A stretch of 64,000 bases of DNA from Enterobacter cloacae subsp. cloacae ATCC 13047 (GCF_000025565.1 NC_014121.1:1612001-1676000); one strand, 5' to 3'; shown: positions 50,495 to 60,709, numbered from the stretch's first letter. The notes: generated from the sequence alone by a model not told the origin. A program made the numbers and translations.

Positions 50495-50972
50495 AATGCT
50501 CTCCTGATAATGTTTAAACTCTTTTAGTAAACCAGCGCTCGATACGTCAGACAGTATAGACAGAGCCAATACGACTTGCGTAACACACAGTAAAACAATG
50601 GGTTACTTCCTGCACCAGCACACTAATTTACTAAAAGAGCCTTACCTTAGCATCATCCTTTTTTGGCAGGTCATCTCCCTGGGGGCGTAATCAAGATTAC
50701 TCACTTCTGAGTACGAAAATCATGATCTGCGTCAATTTTCCCCCAAGCTGATACCTTTCAGCAGGGTTATTTCTTTGAGATTATTCCAGTGTTAAATAAT
50801 TAAGTAACTATTGGAAGTGGCGCTATCATTGCTTATACAAATATTTAACATCATGAATTGATAACGTTTTGGCACAGATTTCTGGTGAAGTATGCTGATA
50901 AAAAGCGTATCTTCAGCGCGATTTTCACTGACAGTTGTCAGCCCCGGGGCATACGCATAAGCGGAGCAAAAT
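50495..50972. other. adhE upstream region
   Basis: This 478-bp gap lies between divergent adhE and ychE. In E. coli adhE has a long, RNase III-processed leader with distant promoters regulated by Cra, Fis and NarL. The length here is compatible with that, but I could not assign individual sites with confidence. Confidence 0.45.
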
Positions 50973-51619
50973 GTGATCTTATCGCTCTTTGATTTTCCTA
51001 CATATTTTAAGTTTTTATTGGTTTGTTTGCATTGGTCAACCCGGTGGGGATCATTCCTGTCTTCATTAGTATGACCAGTTACCAGACGGCGGCGGCCAGA
51101 AACAAAACCAATCTTACCGCTAACCTGTCAGTGGCGATTATTCTCCTGACCTCCCTTTACCTTGGGGATGCCATTCTTCAGGTGTTCGGTATCTCGATTG
51201 ATTCTTTCCGTATTGCGGGTGGGATCCTGGTGGTCACCATCGCTATGTCGATGATCAGCGGTAAGCTGGGGGAAGACAAACAGAACAAGCAGGAAAAATC
51301 AGAAACCGCCATTCGCGAGAGCATAGGCGTAGTGCCGCTGGCGTTACCGCTGATGGCCGGTCCCGGCGCTATTAGCTCGACGATTGTCTGGGGTACGCGC
51401 TACCACAACTGGGTGCATCTGATTGGCTTTTCTGTCGCCATTGCCATTTTTGCGCTTTGTTGTTGGGGCGTGTTCCGCATGGCACCCTGGCTGGTGCGTC
51501 TGCTTGGGCAGACAGGCATCAACGTCATTACCCGTATTATGGGGTTGCTATTGATGGCCCTGGGCATCGAATTCATTGTGACCGGCATCAAAAGCATTTT
51601 CCCCGGCTTATTGCACTGA
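50973..51619 (+). pseudogene. ychE: MarC-family membrane protein YchE, apparent 1-nt frameshift
   Basis: YchE is a six-helix MarC-family inner-membrane protein of unknown function. From the GTG at 50973 (GGAG 6 bp upstream) the frame encodes ILSLFDFPTYFKF, the expected N-terminus. It then goes out of phase in the T run 51012-51016, and the zero frame stops at 51072-51074. The remaining 198 residues (LFALVNPVGIIPVFISM... to the C-terminus) continue intact in another phase from about 51017. One extra T would restore the 215-residue protein. It may be a real mutation, a sequencing error in a homopolymer, or a site read by -1 slippage at G-TTT-TTA. Confidence 0.75.
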
Positions 51620-51635
51620 CATTTCGTACGAAAGA

Positions 51636-51661
51636 ACGGAGCCAACGGCTCCGTTTTTTTT
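51636..51661 (+). terminator. Terminator after ychE
   Basis: Stem ACGGAGCC / GGCTCCGT with an AAC loop, then eight Ts. Confidence 0.88.
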
Positions 51662-52389
51662 ACGTGAATATCAGCAAATCATATAAATAAAGTTGAAATG
51701 CTTACCTGTCATAATAAATTCTACTAATAATGTTCAATTCTTATATTTCAACAAGTTATTAATCCTACCGTTTCCTGCCTGCACAGAAAACCTGCGATCA
51801 TTCTGTTATTTTACTCACACGATACTCTGGGGCTTGCTGAGTGATAACCGAAATGATATTAGTAAATTCAACGTTCCCTTAGAGGAATGTGCTAAATAAT
51901 AATCAGTTGTTAAGTTTTTGTACAAAATGACGTGATGGTAGCGCAGCGACGCGCGCAGAGAGACTGATTTTTTTATCTCTTTGAATGAAAAGATTTTTAT
52001 TGTCCTTTCATGTCAGGCAGGGCTGCCCTCAACGATTTAGTACACTTCGTAAAAGAGAATTGCTTAACAAATTTGCAAAATGTATTGGCGTGCGTTTCCG
52101 CCTTTTGATACTTTCCGGCCTAATATTTTGCAGCATAAAACAAGAAGATGAGAATTATTTTCATATAGTCATCTTCGCGAATATCCAACACATGTCTCAG
52201 ACAGGGGAGACATGGAAAGAATCGACGCAAGACGGCCATACGAGCGGTCAGTAATAAAGAAGTCGGTGATAGCAAGAAGTAAAAAAGAACCTGACAGCAG
52301 CAAAAAAAACTCCTGCGCTGTACAGGCCCCAACAGGGGATTACACAGCTGGCGAAGGCCAGTAATTATAATGAGTGGAGTACCAACACA
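51662..52389. other. long oppA upstream region
   Basis: About 730 bp of AT-rich DNA with no convincing gene. It holds a candidate Fur box (52149-52163) and an 8-bp perfect hairpin (52191-52214). Just before the oppA start there is a CA-rich stretch (GTACCAACACAATG) like the target of the sRNA GcvB. Short open frames here have no recognisable protein and poor ribosome binding sites. Confidence 0.5.
52149..52163. promoter_or_regulatory. candidate Fur box upstream of oppA
   Basis: TGAGAATTATTTTCA fits the 7-1-7 Fur motif TGATAAT-N-ATTATCA with one mismatch in each half. It is 227 bp before the oppA ATG. Confidence 0.45.
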
Positions 52390-54021
52390 ATGTCCATCAT
52401 CACAAAAAAAAATCTGATAGCGGCGGGGATTTTAACTGCGCTAATCGCGGGCAACGCTGCAATGGCTGCGGACGTGCCTGCAGGGGTACAGCTGGCTGAG
52501 AAGCAGACGCTGGTACGTAACAACGGGGCGGAAGTTCAGTCTCTTGATCCGCATAAAATTGAGGGCGTGCCAGAGTCAAACGTCAACCGCGACCTGTTTG
52601 AAGGGCTGCTGGTCACTGACGTAGAAGGCCACCCGGCGCCGGGTGTCGCCGAAAAGTGGGAAAACAAAGATTTTAAAGTCTGGACCTTCCATCTGCGCAA
52701 AGATGCTAAATGGTCCGACGGTACACCGGTTACCGCCGAAGATTTCGTTTACAGCTGGCAGCGCCTGGCGAATCCAAACACCGCCTCTCCGTATGCGAGC
52801 TATCTGCAATATGGCCATATCGCCAATATCGATGACATCATCGCCGGTAAAAAACCGGTCACCGATTTGGGTGTAAAAGCGATTGATGCCAACACGTTTG
52901 AAGTGACGTTGAGCGAACCTGTTCCGTACTTCTATAAGCTGCTGGTTCACCCGTCTGTCTCCCCGGTACCGAAATCCGCAGTGGAAAAATTCGGTGAAAA
53001 ATGGACCCAGCCTGCCAATATTGTGACCAACGGTGCTTATAAACTGAAAGACTGGGTGGTCAACGAACGTATGGTTCTGGAGCGTAACCCGCAATACTGG
53101 GATAACGCCAAAACCGTGATTAACCAGGTGACCTACCTGCCAATCTCTTCTGAAGTGACTGACGTGAACCGCTACCGCAGCGGTGAAATCGACATGACCT
53201 ATAACAACATGCCGATTGAACTGTTCCAGAAACTGAAGAAAGAGATCCCGAAAGAAGTTCATGTCGATCCATACCTGTGTACTTATTACTACGAAATTAA
53301 TAACCAGAAAGCACCGTTCACCGACGTACGTGTCCGTACGGCGCTGAAGCTGGCACTGGATCGCGATATCATCGTGAACAAAGTGAAAAACCAGGGCGAT
53401 CTGCCAGCCTACAGCTACACTCCACCGTACACCGATGGCATGAAACTGGTTGAGCCTGAGTGGTTCAAGTGGTCACAGGAAAAACGTAACGAAGAAGCGA
53501 AAAAACTGCTGGCCGAAGCGGGGTATACCGCAGATAAGCCGCTGACGTTTAATCTGTTGTACAACACGTCCGATCTGCATAAAAAACTGGCGATTGCCGT
53601 TGCCTCTATTTGGAAGAAAAACCTGGGCGCGAACGTTAAGCTGGAAAACCAGGAGTGGAAAACCTTCCTGGATACCCGTCATCAGGGCACCTTTGACGTG
53701 GCGCGTGCAGGCTGGTGTGCGGACTATAATGAACCGACATCTTTCCTGAATACCATGCTCAGCGACAGCTCGAACAACACGGCGCACTATAAGAGCCCGG
53801 CATTCGATAAGCTTATCGCTGAAACGCTGCAGGTTACTGACGATGCAAAACGCGCAGACCTGTACGCCAAAGCAGAACAACAACTCGATAAAGACTCGGC
53901 AATTGTACCGGTTTACTACTACGTGAACGCCCGCCTGGTGAAACCATGGGTTGGCGGCTATACCGGTAAAGACCCGTTGGATAATATTTCCGTTAAGAAT
54001 CTTTATATTATCAAGCATTAA
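52390..54021 (+). CDS. oppA: oligopeptide ABC transporter periplasmic binding protein
   Basis: OppA binds peptides of two to five residues in the periplasm. The 543-residue protein starts with a Sec signal peptide (MSIITKKNLIAAGILTALIA... cleaved after AMA at about 26, mature ADVPAGVQLA). SBP_bac_5 blocks follow ('RDLFEGLLVTDVEGHPAPGV', 'WKTFLDTRHQGTFDVARAGW'). The CA-rich sequence around the start codon suggests repression by GcvB, as in E. coli and Salmonella. It is the first gene of oppABCDF. Confidence 0.98.
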   Translation: MSIITKKNLIAAGILTALIAGNAAMAADVPAGVQLAEKQTLVRNNGAEVQSLDPHKIEGVPESNVNRDLFEGLLVTDVEGHPAPGVAEKWENKDFKVWTFHLRKDAKWSDGTPVTAEDFVYSWQRLANPNTASPYASYLQYGHIANIDDIIAGKKPVTDLGVKAIDANTFEVTLSEPVPYFYKLLVHPSVSPVPKSAVEKFGEKWTQPANIVTNGAYKLKDWVVNERMVLERNPQYWDNAKTVINQVTYLPISSEVTDVNRYRSGEIDMTYNNMPIELFQKLKKEIPKEVHVDPYLCTYYYEINNQKAPFTDVRVRTALKLALDRDIIVNKVKNQGDLPAYSYTPPYTDGMKLVEPEWFKWSQEKRNEEAKKLLAEAGYTADKPLTFNLLYNTSDLHKKLAIAVASIWKKNLGANVKLENQEWKTFLDTRHQGTFDVARAGWCADYNEPTSFLNTMLSDSSNNTAHYKSPAFDKLIAETLQVTDDAKRADLYAKAEQQLDKDSAIVPVYYYVNARLVKPWVGGYTGKDPLDNISVKNLYIIKH

Positions 54022-54030
54022 TGGCAATAC

Positions 54031-54055
54031 GTGGGGCGGGCCTGGCTTGCCCCAC
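54031..54055 (+). promoter_or_regulatory. oppA-oppB intergenic hairpin
   Basis: Stem GTGGGGC / GCCCCAC with an 11-nt loop and no following T run. Such a hairpin probably protects the oppA mRNA end and lets oppA be made in excess over oppBCDF. Confidence 0.6.
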
Positions 54056-54104
54056 TGTGTCTACTTTGTAACATTCATCAGGCACACGCCAGAAGGTACG
54101 GGCA

Positions 54105-55025
54105 ATGTTGAAATTTATCCTGCGTCGCTGTTTAGAAGCGATACCAACGTTATTTATTCTAATTACAATTTCCTTCTTTATGATGCGTCTCGCGCCGGGA
54201 AGTCCATTCACGGGTGAACGTACGCTGCCACCTGAAGTGATGGCGAACATCGAAGCGAAATATCATTTAAACGATCCTATCTCCACGCAATACTTCAACT
54301 ATCTGAAGCAACTGGCGCATGGCGATTTCGGGCCGTCATTCAAATATAAAGACTATTCCGTTAACGACCTGGTGGCATCCAGCTTCCCGGTATCGGCAAA
54401 ACTGGGTGCTGCGGCATTCTTGTTGGCCGTGGTTCTCGGGGTCACCGCAGGCGTTATCGCCGCGCTTAAACAAAATACCAAATGGGATTATACGGTAATG
54501 GGGGTCGCAATGACCGGGGTGGTTATCCCCAGCTTCGTTGTCGCGCCGTTACTGGTGATGATATTTGCCATCACGCTGAAATGGCTGCCCGGCGGCGGCT
54601 GGAACGGCGGGGCACTGAAATTCATGATTTTACCGATGGTGGCGCTTTCTCTGGCTTACATCGCCAGTATCGCGCGCATCACCCGTGGTTCGATGATTGA
54701 AGTGTTACATTCAAACTTCATCCGTACCGCGCGCGCGAAAGGGTTGCCGATGCGCCGGATTATCTTCCGCCATGCGCTCAAGCCGGCTCTTTTACCTGTG
54801 CTCTCGTACATGGGACCGGCGTTCGTCGGTATTATTACCGGTTCAATGGTTATTGAAACCATCTACGGTCTGCCGGGTATTGGCCAGCTGTTTGTTAACG
54901 GTGCCCTCAACCGCGACTATTCTCTGGTGCTGAGCCTGACGATCCTCGTGGGTGCGTTGACCATTCTCTTTAACGCTGTTGTCGATGTGCTGTATGCCGT
55001 TATCGACCCGAAAATCCGTTACTAA
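54105..55025 (+). CDS. oppB: oligopeptide ABC transporter permease OppB
   Basis: This 306-residue permease has six membrane segments. The N-terminal helix is MLKFILRRCLEAIPTLFILI, and the EAA loop is 'VLHSNFIRTARAKGLPMRRI'. It pairs with OppC to form the channel. It follows oppA by 83 bp that hold a hairpin. Confidence 0.97.
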   Translation: MLKFILRRCLEAIPTLFILITISFFMMRLAPGSPFTGERTLPPEVMANIEAKYHLNDPISTQYFNYLKQLAHGDFGPSFKYKDYSVNDLVASSFPVSAKLGAAAFLLAVVLGVTAGVIAALKQNTKWDYTVMGVAMTGVVIPSFVVAPLLVMIFAITLKWLPGGGWNGGALKFMILPMVALSLAYIASIARITRGSMIEVLHSNFIRTARAKGLPMRRIIFRHALKPALLPVLSYMGPAFVGIITGSMVIETIYGLPGIGQLFVNGALNRDYSLVLSLTILVGALTILFNAVVDVLYAVIDPKIRY

Positions 55026-55037
55026 CTGGAGCACGCC

Positions 55038-55946
55038 ATGATGTTGAGTAAGAAAAACAGCGAGGCGCTGGAAAACTTCAGTGAAAAACTGGAAGTCGAA
55101 GGTCGTAGCCTCTGGCAGGACGCCCGCCGTCGCTTTATGCATAACCGCGCAGCGGTCGCCAGTCTGGTTGTTCTGGTGCTGATCGCGCTGTTTGTGACCC
55201 TGGCGCCGATGCTGTCGCAATTCACCTATTTCGATACGGACTGGGGCATGATGTCCAGCGCGCCGGATATGGAGTCCGGCCACTACTTTGGTACGGACTC
55301 GTCCGGCCGTGACCTGCTGGTCCGCGTTGCCATTGGTGGCCGTATTTCATTGATGGTGGGGATTGCAGCAGCGCTGGTGGCCGTGATCGTCGGCACGCTC
55401 TATGGCTCGCTCTCCGGCTATCTCGGCGGGAAAGTGGACTCGGTCATGATGCGTCTGCTGGAGATTTTAAACTCCTTCCCGTTCATGTTCTTCGTGATCC
55501 TGCTGGTGACCTTCTTCGGCCAGAACATCCTGTTGATCTTCGTGGCCATCGGCATGGTCTCCTGGCTGGATATGGCGCGTATCGTACGTGGCCAGACGCT
55601 GAGCCTTAAACGCAAAGAGTTTATCGAAGCGGCGCAGGTGGGGGGTGTATCGACAGGGAATATCGTTGTCCGCCACATTGTTCCTAACGTGCTGGGCGTG
55701 GTGGTGGTGTATGCCTCACTGCTGGTACCAAGCATGATCCTGTTTGAATCCTTCCTGAGCTTCCTGGGGCTGGGCACGCAAGAGCCGCTGAGCAGTTGGG
55801 GCGCGCTGTTGAGCGATGGCGCAAACTCAATGGAAGTTTCACCGTGGCTGCTGTTATACCCGGCGGGTTTCCTGGTCGTGACCCTGTTCTGTTTCAACTT
55901 TATCGGCGATGGCCTGCGTGATGCCCTCGACCCGAAAGACCGTTAA
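55038..55946 (+). CDS. oppC: oligopeptide ABC transporter permease OppC
   Basis: This 302-residue permease is nearly identical to E. coli OppC. The cytosolic N-terminus (MMLSKKNSEALENFSEKLEV) precedes six membrane segments; the EAA loop is 'RKEFIEAAQVGGVSTGNIVV'. The first of two adjacent ATGs is used, 12 bp after oppB. Confidence 0.97.
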   Translation: MMLSKKNSEALENFSEKLEVEGRSLWQDARRRFMHNRAAVASLVVLVLIALFVTLAPMLSQFTYFDTDWGMMSSAPDMESGHYFGTDSSGRDLLVRVAIGGRISLMVGIAAALVAVIVGTLYGSLSGYLGGKVDSVMMRLLEILNSFPFMFFVILLVTFFGQNILLIFVAIGMVSWLDMARIVRGQTLSLKRKEFIEAAQVGGVSTGNIVVRHIVPNVLGVVVVYASLLVPSMILFESFLSFLGLGTQEPLSSWGALLSDGANSMEVSPWLLLYPAGFLVVTLFCFNFIGDGLRDALDPKDR

Positions 55947-55957
55947 GGAGCGCCGTC

Positions 55958-56971
55958 ATGACAATTATTGAAACGGCAACTGCGCCACAGGCGCAACAGC
56001 GGAGTGACCTTCTGCTGGATGTAAACGATCTCCGCGTCACCTTTAAGACGCCGGACGGGGATGTCACCGCCGTAAACGATCTCAACTTCAACCTGCGCGC
56101 GGGTGAAACGCTGGGTATCGTGGGCGAATCCGGCTCCGGGAAATCTCAGACGGCGTTCGCGCTGATGGGGCTGCTGGCCGCAAACGGTGTGATTGGCGGA
56201 TCCGCCAAATTCAACGGACGCGAGATCCTCAACCTGCCTGAACACGAGCTGAACAAGCTGCGTGCTGAGCAGATTTCGATGATTTTCCAGGATCCGATGA
56301 CCTCGTTGAACCCGTACATGCGCGTCGGTGAGCAACTGATGGAAGTCCTGATGCTGCACAAAGGGTTGAGCAAAGCTGAAGCCTTTGAAGAGTCCGTTAA
56401 AATGCTCGATGCGGTAAAAATGCCAGAGGCGCGTAAGCGCATGCGCATGTTCCCGCATGAGTTCTCTGGCGGTATGCGTCAGCGTGTGATGATTGCCATG
56501 GCGCTGCTGTGTCGTCCAAAACTGCTGATTGCCGATGAACCGACCACCGCGCTGGATGTGACCGTCCAGGCGCAAATCATGACCCTGCTGAACGAGCTTA
56601 AGCGTGAGTTCAACACGGCGATTATCATGATCACCCACGATTTGGGCGTGGTTGCCGGTATCTGTGACAAAGTGCTGGTAATGTATGCCGGCCGTACGAT
56701 GGAATATGGCAAAGCGCGCGATGTTTTCTATCAGCCTGCGCACCCGTACTCGATCGGCCTGTTGAATGCGGTGCCACGTCTTGATGCGGAAGGGGAATCC
56801 CTGTTGACCATTCCGGGCAACCCGCCAAACCTGCTGCGCCTGCCGAAAGGCTGCCCGTTCCAGCCGCGCTGCCCGCACGCGATGGAGATTTGTAACAGCG
56901 CTCCGCCGCTGGAAGAGTTTGCACCAGGCCGTCTGCGCGCCTGCTTTAAGCCGCAGGAGGAGCTGGTATGA
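55958..56971 (+). CDS. oppD: oligopeptide ABC transporter ATPase OppD
   Basis: This 337-residue ABC ATPase has Walker A GESGSGKSQ at about 59-67, signature 'FSGGMRQRVMIAMAL', Walker B 'LLIADEPTTALDVT', and a C-terminal Opp-type extension with a Cys-rich [4Fe-4S]-like region (CPFQPRCPHAMEIC). It overlaps oppF by ATGA. Confidence 0.97.
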   Translation: MTIIETATAPQAQQRSDLLLDVNDLRVTFKTPDGDVTAVNDLNFNLRAGETLGIVGESGSGKSQTAFALMGLLAANGVIGGSAKFNGREILNLPEHELNKLRAEQISMIFQDPMTSLNPYMRVGEQLMEVLMLHKGLSKAEAFEESVKMLDAVKMPEARKRMRMFPHEFSGGMRQRVMIAMALLCRPKLLIADEPTTALDVTVQAQIMTLLNELKREFNTAIIMITHDLGVVAGICDKVLVMYAGRTMEYGKARDVFYQPAHPYSIGLLNAVPRLDAEGESLLTIPGNPPNLLRLPKGCPFQPRCPHAMEICNSAPPLEEFAPGRLRACFKPQEELV

Positions 56972-57972
56972 ACGCATTAGATGAAAAAAGAAATGTGCTG
57001 CTCGAAATTGCCGATCTTAAAGTGCATTTCGACATCAAAGACGGTAAACAGTGGTTCTGGCAGCCGCCCAAGACCCTGAAAGCTGTGGATGGCGTAACGC
57101 TTCGTCTGTATGAAGGGGAAACGCTGGGCGTGGTGGGTGAGTCCGGATGCGGTAAATCGACCTTTGCGCGTGCCATTATCGGTCTGGTGAAAGCGACCGG
57201 CGGTAAAGTGGCGTGGCTGGGTAAAGATCTGCTGGGGATGAAGCCCGAAGAGTGGCGCGACGTACGCAGCGATATCCAGATGATATTCCAGGATCCGCTG
57301 GCGTCCTTAAACCCGCGTATGACCATCGGTGAAATCATTGCCGAGCCGCTGCGGACCTATCATCCGAAGATGCCACGTCAGGAAGTACGCGATCGTGTTA
57401 AGGCGATGATGATGAAAGTGGGGCTGCTGCCAAACCTCATCAACCGCTATCCGCACGAATTCTCCGGCGGCCAGTGTCAGCGTATCGGTATTGCCCGCGC
57501 GTTAATCCTTGAGCCGAAGCTGATCATCTGCGATGAGCCTGTCTCCGCGCTGGACGTGTCGATTCAGGCGCAGGTGGTTAACCTGCTACAGAAGCTGCAG
57601 CGTGAGATGGGGCTGTCGCTGATCTTCATTGCGCACGACCTGGCGGTGGTGAAGCACATTTCTGACCGCGTACTGGTCATGTACCTGGGCCATGCCGTGG
57701 AGCTGGGCACCTATGATGAGGTGTACCACAATCCACTGCACCCCTACACCAAAGCGCTGATGTCCGCGGTGCCAATTCCCGATCCCGATCTGGAAAAAAA
57801 TAAAAGCATCCAGCTGCTGGAAGGCGAATTGCCGTCGCCGATTAACCCGCCATCAGGCTGCGTGTTCCGTACGCGTTGCCCACTGGCCGGGCCGGAGTGT
57901 GCGAAAACACGACCGGTTCTGGAAGGCAGTTTCCGACATGCGGTTTCCTGCCTGAAAGTAGACCCGTTATAA
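56968..57972 (+). CDS. oppF: oligopeptide ABC transporter ATPase OppF
   Basis: This 334-residue partner ATPase has Walker A GESGCGKST near 57-65, signature 'FSGGQCQRIGIARAL', Walker B 'LIICDEPVSALDVS', and C-terminal cysteines CVFRTRCPLAGPEC. It is the last gene of the opp operon and is followed by a strong terminator. Confidence 0.97.
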   Translation: MNALDEKRNVLLEIADLKVHFDIKDGKQWFWQPPKTLKAVDGVTLRLYEGETLGVVGESGCGKSTFARAIIGLVKATGGKVAWLGKDLLGMKPEEWRDVRSDIQMIFQDPLASLNPRMTIGEIIAEPLRTYHPKMPRQEVRDRVKAMMMKVGLLPNLINRYPHEFSGGQCQRIGIARALILEPKLIICDEPVSALDVSIQAQVVNLLQKLQREMGLSLIFIAHDLAVVKHISDRVLVMYLGHAVELGTYDEVYHNPLHPYTKALMSAVPIPDPDLEKNKSIQLLEGELPSPINPPSGCVFRTRCPLAGPECAKTRPVLEGSFRHAVSCLKVDPL

Positions 57973-57978
57973 TCGCAA

Positions 57979-58007
57979 GGGCTGACATGATGTCAGCCCT
58001 TATTTTT
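57979..58007 (+). terminator. Terminator after oppF
   Basis: A 9-bp stem GGGCTGACA / TGTCAGCCC with a TGA loop, followed by TTATTTTTT. Confidence 0.88.
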
Positions 58008-58019
58008 TGCGAGGTTACC

Positions 58020-58856
58020 GTGTCGAGTCTATTCACCTCTGCCCGTCGGCGGCTTTATCATTTTCTATTCGATCCTAAAACGATATCCGGACGCCGCTTC
58101 GAAGGGATCTGCGGGCTGTTTGCACTCATCAGCGTGGTGGTTATTTTCTTTGAATCGGGAGCCGGGACGCAGTATCACCTGACCTATGATGAATGGCATA
58201 TATTTGTCTGGATCGAACTGATTATTACCCTGGTCTTTACTGCCGAATATCTGCTGCGGGTCGTCTGCTGGCCCAACCCGGCGAGATATGTTTTCAGCTT
58301 CTGGGGATTTATCGATTTAGCCACCGTCCTGCCGCTCTACGTCATGTGGTTGTGGCCGGAGATTAGCCTGAGCTATGTCTTTGCATGGCGGGCGATGCGC
58401 GTTATTCGTGTATTACGTATTCTGAAATTGCTGCGTTTTATGCCGTCTCTCCGGGTCTTCTGGAGCGCAATAGTCAGTGCCCGGCATCAGCTCATTCTGT
58501 TTTACTCGTTTATCGCGATCGTCATGATTGTTTTCGGTGCGTTGATGTATCTGATAGAAGGGCCAAAATATGGCTTCACAACGCTGAATGCCTCAGTGTA
58601 TTGGGCCATTGTCACCGTCACGACCGTTGGCTACGGGGATATCACGCCGCATACGCCGCTTGGACGTATCGTCGCATCGGTGCTGATTCTGATTGGGTAT
58701 TCGGTGATTGCCATTCCGACAGGTCTTATCACAACCCATATGAGCAGCGCATTTCAGAGCCGCAAACAGCAGCGAAAATGTCCGGGTTGTCACCAGGCTG
58801 AACATGAGCTTAACGCCCGCTTCTGTAACCGTTGCGGGAGTGCGCTACCGGATTAA
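58020..58856 (+). CDS. voltage-gated-type potassium channel with C-terminal zinc ribbon
   Basis: This 278-residue ion transporter has six membrane segments. S4 is Arg-rich ('WRAMRVIRVLRILKLLRF'), the pore loop contains the K+ selectivity filter TVGYGD, and a straight S6 follows. The last 25 residues form a zinc ribbon: CPGC, 14 residues, CNRC. The start is a GTG at 58020 with GAGG upstream. Earlier ATGs in this frame lie within the opp terminator hairpin and are rejected. It is not the K-12 Kch protein, which has a RCK domain. Confidence 0.9.
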   Translation: MSSLFTSARRRLYHFLFDPKTISGRRFEGICGLFALISVVVIFFESGAGTQYHLTYDEWHIFVWIELIITLVFTAEYLLRVVCWPNPARYVFSFWGFIDLATVLPLYVMWLWPEISLSYVFAWRAMRVIRVLRILKLLRFMPSLRVFWSAIVSARHQLILFYSFIAIVMIVFGALMYLIEGPKYGFTTLNASVYWAIVTVTTVGYGDITPHTPLGRIVASVLILIGYSVIAIPTGLITTHMSSAFQSRKQQRKCPGCHQAEHELNARFCNRCGSALPD

Positions 58857-58864
58857 ACAAAAAA

Positions 58865-58884
58865 GGCTGCATCCGCAGCCTTTT
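58865..58884. terminator. Bidirectional terminator channel gene/yciU
   Basis: Stem GGCTGC / GCAGCC, extended by A-T pairs, with an ATCC loop and T runs on both strands. Confidence 0.8.
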
Positions 58885-58885
58885 A

Positions 58886-59227
<342 letters not shown>

Positions 59228-59248
59228 TTAAACATCGTTGGGCACGTT

Positions 59249-60709
59249 TTACAGCAACGGACTAAAGAAGTAAAACAGTCGTTCAGCAATTCTCTGCCAC
59301 AGCGGACGTTTTACCCACAGCCGGGCATCCAGCAGGCGCGAACGGGAGATATAATCGTCCTGTACCGCCGCCAGGTCACCGCCGAATCCGGCATCATCAA
59401 TGACCAGCGTGATTTCAAAGTTTAACCACAGGCTGCGCATATCCAGGTTTACCGTGCCCACCAGACTTAACTCACCGTCCACGAGGACGCTTTTGGTATG
59501 CAGGAGCCCGCCTTCAAACTGGTAGATTTTTACCCCGGCGGCAAGCAGTTCGCTAAAGAACGCGCGGCTGGCCCAGCCCACCAGAAGTGAGTCATTTTTG
59601 CGTGGCAGAATGATGCTGACATCGACACCGCGCTGTGCTGCGGTGCAGATTGCGTGCAGCAGGTCATCGCTCGGAACGAAGTAGGGCGTGGTCATGATCA
59701 AATATTCACGCGCCGCGTAAGTGGCGGTCAGTAGCGCCTGATGGATTAAATCCTCCGGGAAACCCGGCCCGGAGGCAATGGTATGGATGGTATGTCCGCT
59801 GGCCTCTTCAAAGGGCATGATATTGCCATCCGGTGGCGGCGGGAGAATACGTTTGCCGGTTTCTATCTCCCAGTCGCAGGAATAGACAATCCCCATGGAG
59901 GTGGCGATAGGCCCTTCCATCCTTGCCATCAGGTCAATCCACTGGCCGACCCCCGAGTCCTGCTTGAAGAAGCGGGGATCAACCATGTTCATGCTGCCGG
60001 TATAGGCAATATAGTTGTCGATCATGATCATCTTGCGGTGCTGGCGAAGATCCATCCGGCGCAGGAAAACGCGCAGTAAATTGACCTTTAACGCCTCGAC
60101 CACTTCGATGCCGGCATTACGCATCATCCCTGCCCAGGGGCTACGGAAAAAGGCGACGCTGCCTGCGGAGTCGAGCATCAAACGGCAGTGAATGCCACGA
60201 CGTGCGGCAGCCATCAGCGATTCCGCCACCTGGTCTGCCATCCCGCCGGGCTGCCAGATATAGAACACCATCTCGATATTGTGACGAGCCAGTTGAATAT
60301 CGCGGATCAAGGCCTGCATGACGTCATCAGAAGAGGTCAGCAGCTGGAGCTGATTGCCTTTTACGCCTCCAATACCTTGTCTGAGTTCGCACAGTTTAAA
60401 TAATGAGGAGGCAACGCTGCTGTTTTCTTCTGCGAAGATGTGTTTACAGGCTTTAAGATCGCTCAGCCATTTGGCGGTGGAAGGCCACATGGCCCGGGCA
60501 CGCTCGGCACGACGCTTGCCCAGATGAAGTTCACCGAAAGAGAGATAGGCGATAATTCCTACCAGCGGCAGGATATAAATTATAAGAAGCCAGGCCATGG
60601 CAGAGGGTACGGCTCTGCGCTTCATCAGGATGCGCAATGTCACACCCGCGATTAACAGCCAGTATCCCAGAATGACCAGCCAACTCACCACGGTGTAGAC
60701 GGTTGTCAT
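59249..60709 (-). CDS. clsA: cardiolipin synthase A
   Basis: ClsA joins two phosphatidylglycerols to cardiolipin plus glycerol at the inner membrane. The 486-residue protein begins with two hydrophobic helices and has two phospholipase D HKD motifs: '[19 protein letters not shown]' near 224 and '[18 protein letters not shown]' near 404. Length equals E. coli. Confidence 0.97.
   Translation of the reverse strand: MTTVYTVVSWLVILGYWLLIAGVTLRILMKRRAVPSAMAWLLIIYILPLVGIIAYLSFGELHLGKRRAERARAMWPSTAKWLSDLKACKHIFAEENSSVASSLFKLCELRQGIGGVKGNQLQLLTSSDDVMQALIRDIQLARHNIEMVFYIWQPGGMADQVAESLMAAARRGIHCRLMLDSAGSVAFFRSPWAGMMRNAGIEVVEALKVNLLRVFLRRMDLRQHRKMIMIDNYIAYTGSMNMVDPRFFKQDSGVGQWIDLMARMEGPIATSMGIVYSCDWEIETGKRILPPPPDGNIMPFEEASGHTIHTIASGPGFPEDLIHQALLTATYAAREYLIMTTPYFVPSDDLLHAICTAAQRGVDVSIILPRKNDSLLVGWASRAFFSELLAAGVKIYQFEGGLLHTKSVLVDGELSLVGTVNLDMRSLWLNFEITLVIDDAGFGGDLAAVQDDYISRSRLLDARLWVKRPLWQRIAERLFYFFSPLL

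Noticed and set aside
51693..51899. 68-codon frame after the ychE terminator
   Set aside because: AT-rich composition and no recognisable protein or start signal.
51985..52254. 89-codon frame upstream of oppA
   Set aside because: No ribosome binding site of note, no recognised family, and it runs across the candidate Fur box and hairpin; not supported as a gene.
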